Positions 26,038 to 34,309 of a stretch of 64,000 bases of DNA are shown here, one piece after another. The first letter of the stretch is position 1. Every line of letters begins with the position of its first letter. The DNA comes from Embleya scabrispora (lineage in GTDB: Bacteria; Actinomycetota; Actinomycetes; Streptomycetales; Streptomycetaceae): NCBI RefSeq assembly GCF_002024165.1, contig NZ_MWQN01000004.1:682001-746000 (forward strand), in the 5' to 3' direction. The translations under genes were made by a program, and so were the position numbers. The notes under the pieces are model-generated. The model was given only the letters and a program-made list of their open reading frames with translations. It was not told the DNA's origin and made no database searches.

Positions 26038-26679
26038 TCACACTCGGACCTCGTCGACGGCCGGGAGAGCGAGTCGCAACGTGTCCTCCGCCGCGTCGGG
26101 CTCGGCCAGCAGGGCCGGAAGGAGCAGCCGCCACAGGTCGGCGAGGTCGTTCTCGATGTCGGCACGGCCGGAGAGCGCGTCGGAGACCGTATGCAGGCCG
26201 AAGAACGCGTGGATGATCGCCTTCGCCGCCCCGGCCGAGTCGATCCGGTCCGCGAGTTCGCCCTCCTCCCGCGCCCGCTCGAGGAGGGCCCGGACGGCGG
26301 CGATCCAGCCCACGAACGGAGCGGGCAGCGTCGCGTCGATCCCGTACCGCTCGCTCCACAACCGCGCACCACCGCGCACGAGCGGATCGTCCCGAAACGC
26401 CCGGGCCACCGCGAAGCTCAACCGCACCAGGCCCACCACCGCCGGCACACCGGCCCCGGCGTGCCGTTCGATCAACACCGGCCAGGCGTCGAAGTGTGCC
26501 TCGACGATCGCGCGGGCCAGGGCGTCCTTGTTCGAGAAGTGGAAATAGATGGCCCCGCTGGTGAGTCCCGACGCGTTGCCGATGTCGCTGATGCTCGTAC
26601 CCGCGAAACCTCGCTCGTGGAACAGACATGCCGCGGTCTCCATAAGAGACCGGCGAGTCGCCCCTGCCCGTGCCTGCAC
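26038..26679 (-). CDS. gamma-butyrolactone receptor-like TetR regulator (ScbR/ArpA family)
   Basis: 213 residues, GTG start. The HTH region FHERGFAGTSISDIGNASGL followed by TSGAIYFHFSNKDALARAIVEAHF is the highly conserved DNA-binding part of ArpA/ScbR proteins. These dimeric repressors leave DNA on binding a butyrolactone or butenolide. The C-terminal domain keeps the length of the family. It is divergent from an afsA homologue, the standard layout of autoregulator loci. A CCAAC-N11-GTTGG dyad lies just upstream of its start. It may govern secondary metabolism such as the left-hand cluster. Confidence 0.9.
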   Translation of the reverse strand: MQARAGATRRSLMETAACLFHERGFAGTSISDIGNASGLTSGAIYFHFSNKDALARAIVEAHFDAWPVLIERHAGAGVPAVVGLVRLSFAVARAFRDDPLVRGGARLWSERYGIDATLPAPFVGWIAAVRALLERAREEGELADRIDSAGAAKAIIHAFFGLHTVSDALSGRADIENDLADLWRLLLPALLAEPDAAEDTLRLALPAVDEVRV

Positions 26680-26688
26680 GTGCCACCT

Positions 26689-26709
26689 CCAACTCGAACG
26701 CCCGGTTGG
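26689..26709. promoter_or_regulatory. candidate autoregulator-receptor site
   Basis: CCAAC-N11-GTTGG, 10 bp upstream of the ScbR-like start and between it and afsA. Receptor boxes have CGGTTGG-like halves, and CGGTTGG occurs at 26703-26709. The match to a full consensus is poor, so confidence is low. Confidence 0.3.
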
Positions 26710-26789
26710 CAGTCGTCCGTCCTCGGCCGCACCGGCGCCGGATCGTCGGGCCTGACGCCCCGTCGCCCGACGGGTGGAACGAAGACGAC

Positions 26790-27749
26790 ATGCACCTTCC
26801 CGGCACCTGGGTTCTGCTTGTATTCATGGTTGCTTTTGGCGGCGGCTCGGCGTCCTCGCACTCGTCGACGAGAGCGCTGAGCTGGTCGCGCACCGTGGAA
26901 CGGGAATCGGTGCATCGAGTGTCGGTGGCCGAGGTGCTGCTCACCGACGTGGTCCGGGTCGCGGACACGACCTTCCTGGCCGCCGCCCAGTGGCCCCGCT
27001 CCCATCCCACGTTTCGCCCCACCGACGACGGTGGCCACAGTCGGCTGATGGTCCTGGAAACCCTCCGTCAGCTCGGAATCTTCATCCCGGGGCAGTTCTA
27101 TGCGGTGCCTCCGGAGGCACACTTCCTGATCAAGGACCTTTTCTACGGTGTCGACGCCTCGGCTGAGCCGCGTTCGCCGCATGGCGCCTGCGATATCACC
27201 TGTTTGGCGGAGGTCGACGACTTCCGCCCCACGCCCGACGGCCGCGGATTGCGGGGGGTACGGCTGCGGATGCGGCTCTCGGTCGGCGCCACGACCTTCG
27301 CCCGCGCGGGGGGCAACGCGCGCTTCGTGGACCCCCACACCTACGCGGCGCTGCGCCGGGGTGCCACGGGGGCGGGTGCGGCGACTGCGCGCGTGCGGCC
27401 GACGCCGGAGGCGGTGGACGTGACGCTACCCCGGGACGTGCTGGTCGCCGGGCCCGACGGCGGTGTCCTGGAGGTGGATCCGGCCGATCGGCTGCATCCG
27501 TTCTTCTTCGACCACGCCGGCGATCACGTGCCCGGGATGGTGCTCGTCGAAGCCGCCCGGCAGGCGATCGCGCTCGTGAGCGGCGGCGAATTGCTCCGGC
27601 CGACGGCGTTTCGCCTGCGTGCTCCCCTGTTCACCGAGTTCGACCCGCCCGCGCGGATCGAGTGCACGCTGCACCACGGGCGACAGGCCGCGTTCCGCTT
27701 CCGTCAGGGCGGGGTGTACACGGCCCTGGGGGCGGCGCGCTACCGCTGA
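26790..27749 (+). CDS. AfsA-like gamma-butyrolactone (A-factor) biosynthesis protein
   Basis: About 319 residues if ATG 26790 is used; ATG 26826 is equally possible since neither has a clear ribosome site. Two AfsA hotdog repeats are present: VHRVSVAEVLLTDVVRVADT...HPTFRP...ETLRQLGIF (first) and DVTLPRDVLVAGPDGG...HPFFFDHAGDHVPGMVLVEAARQ (second). AfsA condenses dihydroxyacetone phosphate with a beta-ketoacyl-ACP, the committing step to butyrolactone signals. A residue stretch near the start (GTWVLLVFMVAFGGG) is hydrophobic and untypical. Divergent from the ScbR-like receptor; a HAD phosphatase follows 155 bp downstream. Confidence 0.88.
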   Translation: MHLPGTWVLLVFMVAFGGGSASSHSSTRALSWSRTVERESVHRVSVAEVLLTDVVRVADTTFLAAAQWPRSHPTFRPTDDGGHSRLMVLETLRQLGIFIPGQFYAVPPEAHFLIKDLFYGVDASAEPRSPHGACDITCLAEVDDFRPTPDGRGLRGVRLRMRLSVGATTFARAGGNARFVDPHTYAALRRGATGAGAATARVRPTPEAVDVTLPRDVLVAGPDGGVLEVDPADRLHPFFFDHAGDHVPGMVLVEAARQAIALVSGGELLRPTAFRLRAPLFTEFDPPARIECTLHHGRQAAFRFRQGGVYTALGAARYR

Positions 27750-27782
27750 CGACGTCGACACGCAGACGATCCGTCGACATTT

Positions 27783-27799
27783 GAATACGGACAGTATTC
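27783..27799. promoter_or_regulatory. inverted repeat upstream of the HAD phosphatase
   Basis: GAATAC-GGACA-GTATTC, perfect 6-bp arms, within an AT-richer patch (27770-27835) that also holds the near-palindrome CGTAATGATCGTTATG at 27807-27822. Likely promoter or operator region for the next gene. Confidence 0.5.
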
Positions 27800-27904
27800 G
27801 ACCTAGCGTAATGATCGTTATGTTTCGGGACAAAACCCGCTCGCCGACGTCTCGGGCGGAGTTGTCGCCCCGGAATCCACATCTCTCGATCGGACGGCTC
27901 ACCC

Positions 27905-28606
27905 ATGGCAGGAAATTCCCTTCTCTCCTGGACTCCGGCGGCAATCGTCTTCGATTGCGACGGCACGCTGATGGACAGCGAGCGCCACTGGGAAGAGGCA
28001 CGCGAACTGGTGCTGCGCGGATACGGCATGGACACCCCGGACGACTTCGGCGAACGCACGAAGGGCCTGCATTTCACCGAATGCGGACGGGTCATGACCG
28101 AGATGGCAGGACTCTCCGCCGGTCAGGCCGACCAGGTGACGGCGCAACTGCTCGACCACTTTCGGAAGTTGGTCGCCGCCGCCCCCGTGACCATTCCCGG
28201 CGCGAGCGAATTCGTGCGGCTGACCGCCGACTTCGCGCCGTTGGCCGTGGCGAGCAATTGCCCGCGCGACGTCGTGGAGTCGGGGTTGGCACAGGCCGGG
28301 CTGCTCCCGTACTTCACCGACATCGTGGTCCCGGACGCGACGTTGCGTCCCAAGCCCGACCCGGACGTCTATCTCGCGGCGGCGCGGGCCTGCGGCGCCC
28401 CGCCGTCCGTATGCCTGGCGGTCGAGGACTCCTACTGCGGCATCCTGTCCGCTTCACGCGCGGGCCTGCGGGTCCTGGGCGTGGGGCCCGCCCCGCGGGA
28501 CGAGGAACTGGCCCTCGCCGACATGTGGGTATCCACGTTGGCCGACGCCGCCCTGGTCGCCTGGGCCGAGTCGCGCGAGCCGGTGGGCGCCTGCGTACGC
28601 ATCTGA
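27905..28606 (+). CDS. HAD-superfamily phosphatase
   Basis: 233 residues. Motif I is IVFDCDGTLMDSE (Asp nucleophile and acid), motif II is VASNC, motif III Lys is in RPKPDPDVYLAA, and motif IV is AVEDSYCGI. A cap follows motif I (C1 type), as in beta-phosphoglucomutase-like phosphatases. Because AfsA-type synthesis gives a phosphorylated intermediate, this enzyme could supply the dephosphorylation step; that is inference from position only. No good ribosome site precedes the ATG. Confidence 0.87.
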   Translation: MAGNSLLSWTPAAIVFDCDGTLMDSERHWEEARELVLRGYGMDTPDDFGERTKGLHFTECGRVMTEMAGLSAGQADQVTAQLLDHFRKLVAAAPVTIPGASEFVRLTADFAPLAVASNCPRDVVESGLAQAGLLPYFTDIVVPDATLRPKPDPDVYLAAARACGAPPSVCLAVEDSYCGILSASRAGLRVLGVGPAPRDEELALADMWVSTLADAALVAWAESREPVGACVRI

Positions 28607-28623
28607 TCGCCGCCCGATCGTCG

Positions 28624-28658
28624 CTCTCCGCGACCGAGCGGACGGAGGTCGCGGAGAG
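28624..28658. terminator. bidirectional terminator between convergent genes
   Basis: Perfect 12-bp stem CTCTCCGCGACC / GGTCGCGGAGAG with an 11-bp loop, exactly between the HAD gene (ends 28606) and the ATPase gene (ends 28670). Confidence 0.8.
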
Positions 28659-28669
28659 GCGGCGGTTGT

Positions 28670-29086
28670 TCATCCGTCGTGCGCAGAGGTGCCCGGTGGA
28701 TGGAAGCAGGCGGTGACGGCCTTGCCGTGCGGGGTGGGGTGGGTCCCCCATTCGTCGGCGATCGCGTCGACGATGGCCAGGCCCCGGCCCGATGTGGCGA
28801 GACCCTCGGGGCCGCGCGGGGCCGGCAGCCCGGGGCCGGTGTCGGCGACGTAGACGTTCAGGCAGCGGCTGTCCCAGGCCAGGACCAGTCGGGCCGTGCT
28901 GCGCGCGTGGACGTGGGCGTTGGTGATCAACTCCGAGACCGTGAGCAGGATGTCGTCCACCGTCTCCGAGGCGTCCGCCGTCCATGCCAGGCCGGCCAGC
29001 CGCTCCCGGGCCCAGCGCCGGCCCGCCTCCACACCGCCGCCGATCGGAAAGGAGTGTGCCCACCCGACCGCTCGCAGGTCCGCCAT
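28670..29086 (-). CDS. HATPase (RsbW/anti-sigma-type) ATP-binding protein
   Basis: 138 residues from ATG 29086 (AGGAG upstream). The Bergerat fold motifs are seen: N-box ELITNAHVHA, G1 VADTGPGLP and G2 GRGLAIVDAIADEWG. It is a single-domain kinase of the type that phosphorylates anti-anti-sigma factors or sequesters a sigma factor; Streptomyces have dozens. Partner proteins are not adjacent. The following 238 bp up to the next gene hold nothing recognisable. Confidence 0.88.
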   Translation of the reverse strand: MADLRAVGWAHSFPIGGGVEAGRRWARERLAGLAWTADASETVDDILLTVSELITNAHVHARSTARLVLAWDSRCLNVYVADTGPGLPAPRGPEGLATSGRGLAIVDAIADEWGTHPTPHGKAVTACFHPPGTSAHDG

Positions 29087-29324
29087 GTCATGCTCCTCTC
29101 GCCGGATAGCCGTCAACCGAACGCCTGCCCCACACGACCACACTCACGCCGCCCCACCGACCACCCCCGCACACACCGGCCTTCGCGACGAGGCCGGAAA
29201 GGCGGTCCGCTTGGTTCCGAGACCAACCGGTGGAAGAAGCCGCCCAGGACGATGGTGGTTGCAGGTGGCGTGCGCCGCCGGGAGTCGGGCTGCGTGGTGT
29301 GATCGTTGTTGGTTTGCTCGGGGG

Positions 29325-29921
29325 TCAGGACAGGAAGCCCACGATGCCGTGGGTCGGGTGGGGGCGGGCTGCTTGGAGCCAGGTGCCGAGTTCTTCCACT
29401 GCTTCGCGCACGTCGTCGTCCAGGGCTGCGAGTTGGTCCTGGGGGACGGCCTCGTACTGGGCCAGTGCGGTGGCGCAGGCGGCCGGTGACCAGACGCCGT
29501 GGCCGGGGAGATCGGCGTGCGGCAACGGCTCCGGCAGTCGGTAGCCGAGTTCCGACACCGTGACGGCCTCGATCCCGAGGGACTTCAGGGCCTCGTCCAC
29601 GTGCCCCAGCCACGCGAACTTGAAGGGCGAGAAGCTGTTGCCCCACAACCGGCGTCCGTGGAAGGCGCAGATCATCCGGTACGCGTACCCGTACTGGAAG
29701 GCGTGCCGCTCCTCGAACGGGCCGCCTTCCACGACCGCCGTCAGCGCCTCGTATCGCGTCGGCGCGCCGTTCTCGATCTCGTGCGCGAAGTAGTCGTCGT
29801 CCCGCGACATCTCCTGCTTGAACCGCCCGCCGATCGCGCGGCGGACCCGCACGTCACCGGATCCCACCACGGCACGCGCGACCTCGGGGTCGACCAGGTA
29901 CAACGACAGCGAAAGACTCAT
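29325..29921 (-). CDS. conserved hypothetical protein (DUF7691-like)
   Basis: 198 residues. MSLSLSLYLVDPEVARAVVG and the block YGYAYRMICAFHGRRLWGNS...FSPFKF resemble a group of uncharacterised Streptomyces proteins that I associate, without certainty, with DUF7691. The C-terminus LGTWLQAARPHPTHGIVGFLS is also typical of that group. No signal peptide or membrane segment. Often found as immunity-like singletons, but no toxin is adjacent. The 232 bp upstream, to the PEBP gene, contain the promoters of both divergent genes, with no clear motif. Confidence 0.7.
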   Translation of the reverse strand: MSLSLSLYLVDPEVARAVVGSGDVRVRRAIGGRFKQEMSRDDDYFAHEIENGAPTRYEALTAVVEGGPFEERHAFQYGYAYRMICAFHGRRLWGNSFSPFKFAWLGHVDEALKSLGIEAVTVSELGYRLPEPLPHADLPGHGVWSPAACATALAQYEAVPQDQLAALDDDVREAVEELGTWLQAARPHPTHGIVGFLS

Positions 29922-30153
29922 ACGGCCAACCTATCCGTACCGCCCGACACACCGTCGAGGGCTGCGCGGGCGCCGAGTACACCTGTCCCGCGTAGACGTC
30001 GCGGTCGGCACCGGCGCTTCGTTGTCGGACGGGAATGCGGCTGAGATGTTGACCGAAATGGAAAACTCGGCCTTCGGATGGGGTGTTGGCCGCCGGAATC
30101 CCGGATGCCTAGGCTGAATCCACCGTCGACACAAGCATCCTCGGGAGCCTCCA

Positions 30154-30750
30154 GTGAGAAGCACACGAATCGTGCTGTGCGCCCTGCTCGTCGCCTGGGC
30201 CGTCGGCCTCTCGCCCGTCGCCGCGTCGGCATCGTCGGCGCCCGTGTCCCCGGCGGATCGCAACGCCTTCGCCCTGTCCAGCGCCGCGTTCGCGGACGGC
30301 GGCCTCATCCCCAAGGTCCACGAGTGCACCAGCGGTGGCGGCCACGATCCGGGCAAGAGGAACGAGTCCCCGCCCCTGGCCTGGTCGGGCGCGCCGGCCG
30401 CCGCCAAGAGCTACGCGATCGTCATGCGCGATCTCGACAACGCCAACCTCATCCACTGGGTCGTCTACGACATCCCGGTCGGCACCACCTCGCTGCCCCA
30501 GAACGTCGACCACGCCTACCGGCCGTCGGTGCCGGCGGGAGCCCGGCAGGTCTACTACCGGGGCAGCGCGAGCCTGTACGGCTACCAGGGGCCCTGCTCG
30601 CCGTCGACCGTGAACACCTACGAGTTCGTCGTCCACGCGCTCAACCGGACGTCGCTGACCGAGCTGAACTCCGGCTCCTCCACCCAGACCGCCGCCAGGA
30701 CGATCGCCGCGGCCTCGATCGGCTCGGCCAGGATCAGCGGCGAGTCGTAG
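30154..30750 (+). CDS. secreted YbhB/YbcL-family (PEBP-like, Raf kinase inhibitor-like) protein
   Basis: 198 residues, GTG start with GGAGCC upstream. Signal peptide RSTRIVLCALLVAWAVGLSPVA. The phosphatidylethanolamine-binding fold is shown by NESPPLAWSGAP, SYAIVMRDLD, IHWVVYDIP and the late GYQGPCSP (anion-pocket) block. PEBP proteins bind phosphoryl or small ligands; bacterial roles are obscure, some inhibit proteases. Exported here, so it acts outside the membrane. Confidence 0.9.
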   Translation: MRSTRIVLCALLVAWAVGLSPVAASASSAPVSPADRNAFALSSAAFADGGLIPKVHECTSGGGHDPGKRNESPPLAWSGAPAAAKSYAIVMRDLDNANLIHWVVYDIPVGTTSLPQNVDHAYRPSVPAGARQVYYRGSASLYGYQGPCSPSTVNTYEFVVHALNRTSLTELNSGSSTQTAARTIAAASIGSARISGES

Positions 30751-30817
30751 CCCGACGATGCCCGGACGCCCGGCGCGCCGCGGCACACCGCATGCGGCGC
30801 GCCGGCATCCGCGCGGA

Positions 30818-31275
30818 TCAGGACCGGCGGCGCAGCCGGAACCACTGGGGTTTGGTCCGGTTCATCGGCCGGCCCAGGCCCGCCGTGACGCCGCGACCGA
30901 CGGCCTGTCGCTGGTCGGCGTCGAAGCCCTGGAAGCAGCCGATGTCGAGGAAGAGGTCGAAGGTTCCCAGCTCGGTCGACCGCAGGTCGGTCACGTCGCC
31001 CACGACGTAGGTGACACCTTCGTCGCCCCGCTGCCGGGCCGCCTCGATCGCGGCCGGCACGTAGTCGACACCCACGGCCTGCCGGCCCCGCCGGGCGAGT
31101 TCGGGGGTGAACCGGCCGCGCCCGCGCCCCAGATCGAGCGCTCGGCCGAGCGGTCTCGGTCGGTCGACGTCCTCACGAGCGAGTACCGCGAGATGCTCTC
31201 CCCCGAGGCTTTCCCGTACGACTCCCAGGGCGTCATCCCGAAGCGGTACGAACGGGCATAGTTCGTCATGTCCAT
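30818..31275 (-). pseudogene. decayed SAM-dependent methyltransferase
   Basis: The start is intact in one frame (MTNYARSYRFGMTPWESYGK), then near 31190 the homology shifts to a second frame: REDVDRPRPLGRALDLGRGR, then RFTPELARRGRQAVGVDYVP. There motif I has Arg in place of the usual Cys/Gly (DLGRGRG). The protein ends about 60-80 residues early, with GRPMNRTKPQWFRLRRRS apparently joined after an internal deletion. Frameshift plus deletion make it nonfunctional. Convergent with the PEBP gene. Confidence 0.75.
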
Positions 31276-31343
31276 CGACCTCCCGAGTCGATCATCAGGT
31301 TGGGCGGCGACGAATTCCGGGACGGAGCCGGGGTCCCGGCGTG

Positions 31344-32363
31344 CTACGCGCCGAACCCCTGTCGCGCGCCGCGCAGTTCGAGGACGTACCTCGCGGTCGA
31401 CGCGACGACGCGGTCCTGGTCCCGGGACAGCTCCGCGAGGGCCCGTGACGACGTGCTCCCGGGGATGTCCGCCAGCGCCTGGGTCAACCGGCGACGCGCC
31501 GACGACCCCACCGGGGCTTGCGCGAGACAGTCGACCAGGGCGCCGGCTATACGATCCGCCACCGCCGGATCGCCGGCCTGCATGCTCAACGCGTCGGCCG
31601 CGTCGGCGTCGTTCCGCTCCGCCACGATCATGTCGAGGAGCGTCGGAATCGCCTCCGCCACGCCGCGCGCGCCCAGCGCCAACGCCGCCTGTCCGCGGAC
31701 CACCACGTCCGCGTGCGTGAGCGCGTCCCGGAGCAGCGCGGTCGCCTCGGCGTTCGCGATCTCGGCGATGGACCGGACGGCACGCTCGCGCACCTCGGCC
31801 TCCGGCGCGTCGAGCCCCGCCGCCAGCAGTGCCGACGCGTCCTCGCCCGCCTGCGCCAGGGCCCAGCGCAGGGCGCCGGCCACGTTCGGGTCCGACTCGC
31901 GCAACACGGCCTCGACCAGCGCTTCCACCGGCACGGGGCCCTCGTCGATCGCGGACAGCGCCGCCCGCTGCCGCGCGTCCGCGCTTTGCGATCCCAATGC
32001 CCGCAGGAGCGCGACGATTCGGAGCAGGTCCTGCCGGCCGGCCGGTTCGGCGGCACCGATCCGCCGCAGTCGCGTCAACAACCGTGTCTCCGCGGCGATG
32101 CGCTCGCGCGTCCGCCGGATCAGATCGTCGACGAGTTCGGCGGGCGCGAAGTCGGCATCGTCGAGCACCCGCCCGACGTCGCCCAGCGACAGTCCCAACG
32201 ACCGCAGGCTCTCGATGTGGAAGATCCGCCGGATGTCCTCGGCGGAATACTCCCGATAGCCCGAACCGGTGCGACCCGTCGGCTGTACCAGTCCGAGCGT
32301 TTCATAGTGCCTGAGCATGCGGGCACTGACTCCGGAGCGTCGCGCGACGTCACCGATCAACAC
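31344..32363 (-). CDS. MerR-family regulator fused to HEAT repeats
   Basis: 339 residues, GTG at 32363. The MerR winged helix is residues 1-70 (LIGDVARRSGVSARMLRHYE, GYREYSAEDIRRI) with the dimerisation helix after it (LIRRTRERIAAETRLLTRL). Instead of a small metal or drug pocket, the remaining ~220 residues are HEAT-like helical pairs (DPNVAGALRWALAQAG, APEAEVRERAVRSIAEIANAEATALL, HADVVVRGQAALALG). The sensor is therefore probably a protein-binding solenoid. The start lies 3 bp after the stop of the upstream HEAT gene, so both are translated together from a MerR-type promoter at 33059-33089. Confidence 0.9.
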   Translation of the reverse strand: MLIGDVARRSGVSARMLRHYETLGLVQPTGRTGSGYREYSAEDIRRIFHIESLRSLGLSLGDVGRVLDDADFAPAELVDDLIRRTRERIAAETRLLTRLRRIGAAEPAGRQDLLRIVALLRALGSQSADARQRAALSAIDEGPVPVEALVEAVLRESDPNVAGALRWALAQAGEDASALLAAGLDAPEAEVRERAVRSIAEIANAEATALLRDALTHADVVVRGQAALALGARGVAEAIPTLLDMIVAERNDADAADALSMQAGDPAVADRIAGALVDCLAQAPVGSSARRRLTQALADIPGSTSSRALAELSRDQDRVVASTARYVLELRGARQGFGA

Positions 32364-32366
32364 CGC

Positions 32367-33038
32367 CTACCGCCCTTCTCCGCCGGCCCCGTCGAGGGCC
32401 GCGACCCGCTTCGCCTCCTCGATCGCGAACTCGAATCCGGCATCCGGGTCGCGCCACAGCCGCTCCGTCGCGATCGCGTGCGCACGCACGCGGGGGTCGC
32501 GGTCCGCCGTCGCGGCGCCGAGTGTCGGCACCATCGCCTCCCCGAGCGCGATCAGCGCCCGGCTGAGGCTCAGCTGCGTCTCGCGTTCGCCGCGACCGAG
32601 TTGCGTCGCCAACATCCCGGCCAACGCGTGCCGGGCATCCTCGGGCACCAGCACCACCGCCGCCCGCCAGGCGCTGCGCGCCACCTCGTCGTCGGCGTCG
32701 AACAGCAGCGCCGGTGTGATCGCCGGCCACGCCCGCCGATCCCCGATCTTGGACAGCGTGTGCAACGCCTGGCCGCGGGCCTGTGCCCGTTCCGAACGTA
32801 GTTCCTCGACCAGCAGCGGGACCGTCATCGACGCCGGGTGGCGGGTGAGTGCCCACGTCAACGTCTCCCTCACCTGGAAGTCGGGGTCGATCCCGCACCG
32901 CTCCACGAGCGTGCCGACGAAGCCCGGGTCCGGGTTCGTGCCGGCCGCCAGCGCCACCCGCACCCGGACCGAGGGATTGCCGTCCGCAAGCCCCCGAAGA
33001 ATCCGCATCGTGCCCGCGCCCTGTTCCGCCATGGCCAT
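32367..33038 (-). CDS. HEAT-repeat protein in operon with the MerR-HEAT regulator
   Basis: 223 residues from ATG 33038 (GAGGAGGTGG upstream). Entirely helical repeats, about 30 residues each: NPSVRVRVALAAGTNPDP, DPDFQVRETLTWALTRHP, RAQARGQALHTLSKIGD, DDEVARSAWRAAVVL, DPRVRAHAIATERLWRDP. No catalytic motif. The similarity of its repeats to those of the downstream MerR suggests the two solenoids bind the same partner or each other. First gene of the operon. Confidence 0.85.
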   Translation of the reverse strand: MAMAEQGAGTMRILRGLADGNPSVRVRVALAAGTNPDPGFVGTLVERCGIDPDFQVRETLTWALTRHPASMTVPLLVEELRSERAQARGQALHTLSKIGDRRAWPAITPALLFDADDEVARSAWRAAVVLVPEDARHALAGMLATQLGRGERETQLSLSRALIALGEAMVPTLGAATADRDPRVRAHAIATERLWRDPDAGFEFAIEEAKRVAALDGAGGEGR

Positions 33039-33058
33039 CGCGACCACCTCCTCGGCAC

Positions 33059-33089
33059 AGTCAAAACCTTGCCATCGTGTCAAGGTCAA
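33059..33089 (-). promoter_or_regulatory. MerR-type promoter with 19-bp spacer and dyad
   Basis: Minus strand: -35 TTGACC (33084-33089), a 19-bp spacer, and -10-like TTGACT (33059-33064). The perfect dyad ACCTTG-N9-CAAGGT fills 33066-33086. Overlong spacers with a dyad inside are the hallmark of MerR-activated promoters, where the protein untwists DNA. It drives the HEAT and MerR genes, so autoregulation is likely. Confidence 0.75.
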
Positions 33090-33214
33090 CCTGAGAGCCG
33101 GCGGGGCGTGAAGCACCGGTCCGGGTGCTCCGGCCCGGGCCGGGGAGGTCCGGCTCGGCGGGTGTGTGGTGTGGCGCCGGATCGCGTGTCGGCCCCGCGT
33201 GGGCCGAAGTGGCC

Positions 33215-34132
33215 TCATCGTGTGGTCAGTTCGGTCACCAGTCGGGTCGCGACGGGTACGGGGACGTCGTGTCGCGCGGCCGCGCGCAGCAACGCGCCGC
33301 CGATCGCGTCGAGTTCGGTGGGTCGGCCGGCCTCGACGTCGCGCTGCATGGACGACTTGGTCTGTTCCGGGAACGAGTCGTAGAGCGCCAGGGAGTGCGC
33401 CGGATCGACGGGGACGCCGCAGGCCCGACTCACCGCGGCGGCCTCCTCGACGAGCGCGAGCAGTTCCGCGCGCCGCCCGGTGCGCACCTCGCCGATGGTG
33501 AGCCCGTAGCGGCTGGTGAGCAGCGCGAAGGGGGCGAGGAAGGCCAGCTTCGCCCACAACGCGGCCGCCTCGCCGCCCACCGCCCGGGTGCGCACACCGG
33601 CGTCGGTGAACATCGCCGCCCACGGCTCGACGCGCTCGTGCGGGCCGGCCAGGTCGATCTCCGTGAACGGGCTGCCGTGTTCGATCACGCCCGGCGCCAG
33701 GCGTGTGGACTCGACGCGGATCACGCCCGGGACGACGGCCTGTTCGCCGTAGTATCCGCGCAGCAGGGCCGGGTGCTCGACGCCGTTGAGCAGCGGCAGG
33801 ATCACCCCGTCCCCGAGCGCTCCCGCCGGGATGCGCTCCAGCGCGTCACGCAGTCCCGTGTGCTTGACCGTGATCAGGCACAGATCGACGGGCTCGCGCA
33901 GGCGCGTGTCCGCCTCGACCCGGGCGGTGAACTCGCCGAACTGCCTGCTGCGTACCCGAATTCCGCCCTGGCGCAGGGCACTTGCGGTTTCCTCGCCCGC
34001 GACGCAGGTCACCCGGTGGCCGGCCCGGGACAGCAGGGCGGCGAGCAGCCCGCCCACTCCTCCCGGTCCGAGGACCGCCACGGCTCGGGGAGACACGGCG
34101 GCAGGATCGTGGGACGACGTCGAAGCGGGCAC
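33215..34132 (-). CDS. 2-dehydropantoate 2-reductase (ketopantoate reductase) family protein
   Basis: 305 residues, GTG at 34132 with AAAGGAAA upstream. N-terminal NADPH site VLGPGGVGGLLAALLSRAGH, the catalytic Lys region ALWAKLAFLAP (about residue 190), LLNGVEH, and the C-terminal SSMQRDVEAGRPTELDAIGG, the most conserved block of the family. It reduces ketopantoate in coenzyme A synthesis, or a similar 2-keto acid as an accessory paralogue. It is divergent from a LysR regulator, which favours an inducible, non-housekeeping role. A small hairpin CGGCCC-N5-GGGCCG follows its stop. Confidence 0.88.
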   Translation of the reverse strand: MPASTSSHDPAAVSPRAVAVLGPGGVGGLLAALLSRAGHRVTCVAGEETASALRQGGIRVRSRQFGEFTARVEADTRLREPVDLCLITVKHTGLRDALERIPAGALGDGVILPLLNGVEHPALLRGYYGEQAVVPGVIRVESTRLAPGVIEHGSPFTEIDLAGPHERVEPWAAMFTDAGVRTRAVGGEAAALWAKLAFLAPFALLTSRYGLTIGEVRTGRRAELLALVEEAAAVSRACGVPVDPAHSLALYDSFPEQTKSSMQRDVEAGRPTELDAIGGALLRAAARHDVPVPVATRLVTELTTR

Positions 34133-34309
34133 GGACGGTTTCCTTTCGATGGCGACGAGGGTCGGCACCCGTCCCGCCGGGTTGTCTCCCGTCCGGACGG
34201 GGACGCGTGGTCGGGTCGGGTTGCCGCCCGGTTCCGATGATCGAACCGGGCGGCCACCCAAGTCAATCCTCGGGTTCACTGCCAACTTCCCAAGCCCTAC
34301 CTTGGAGCC

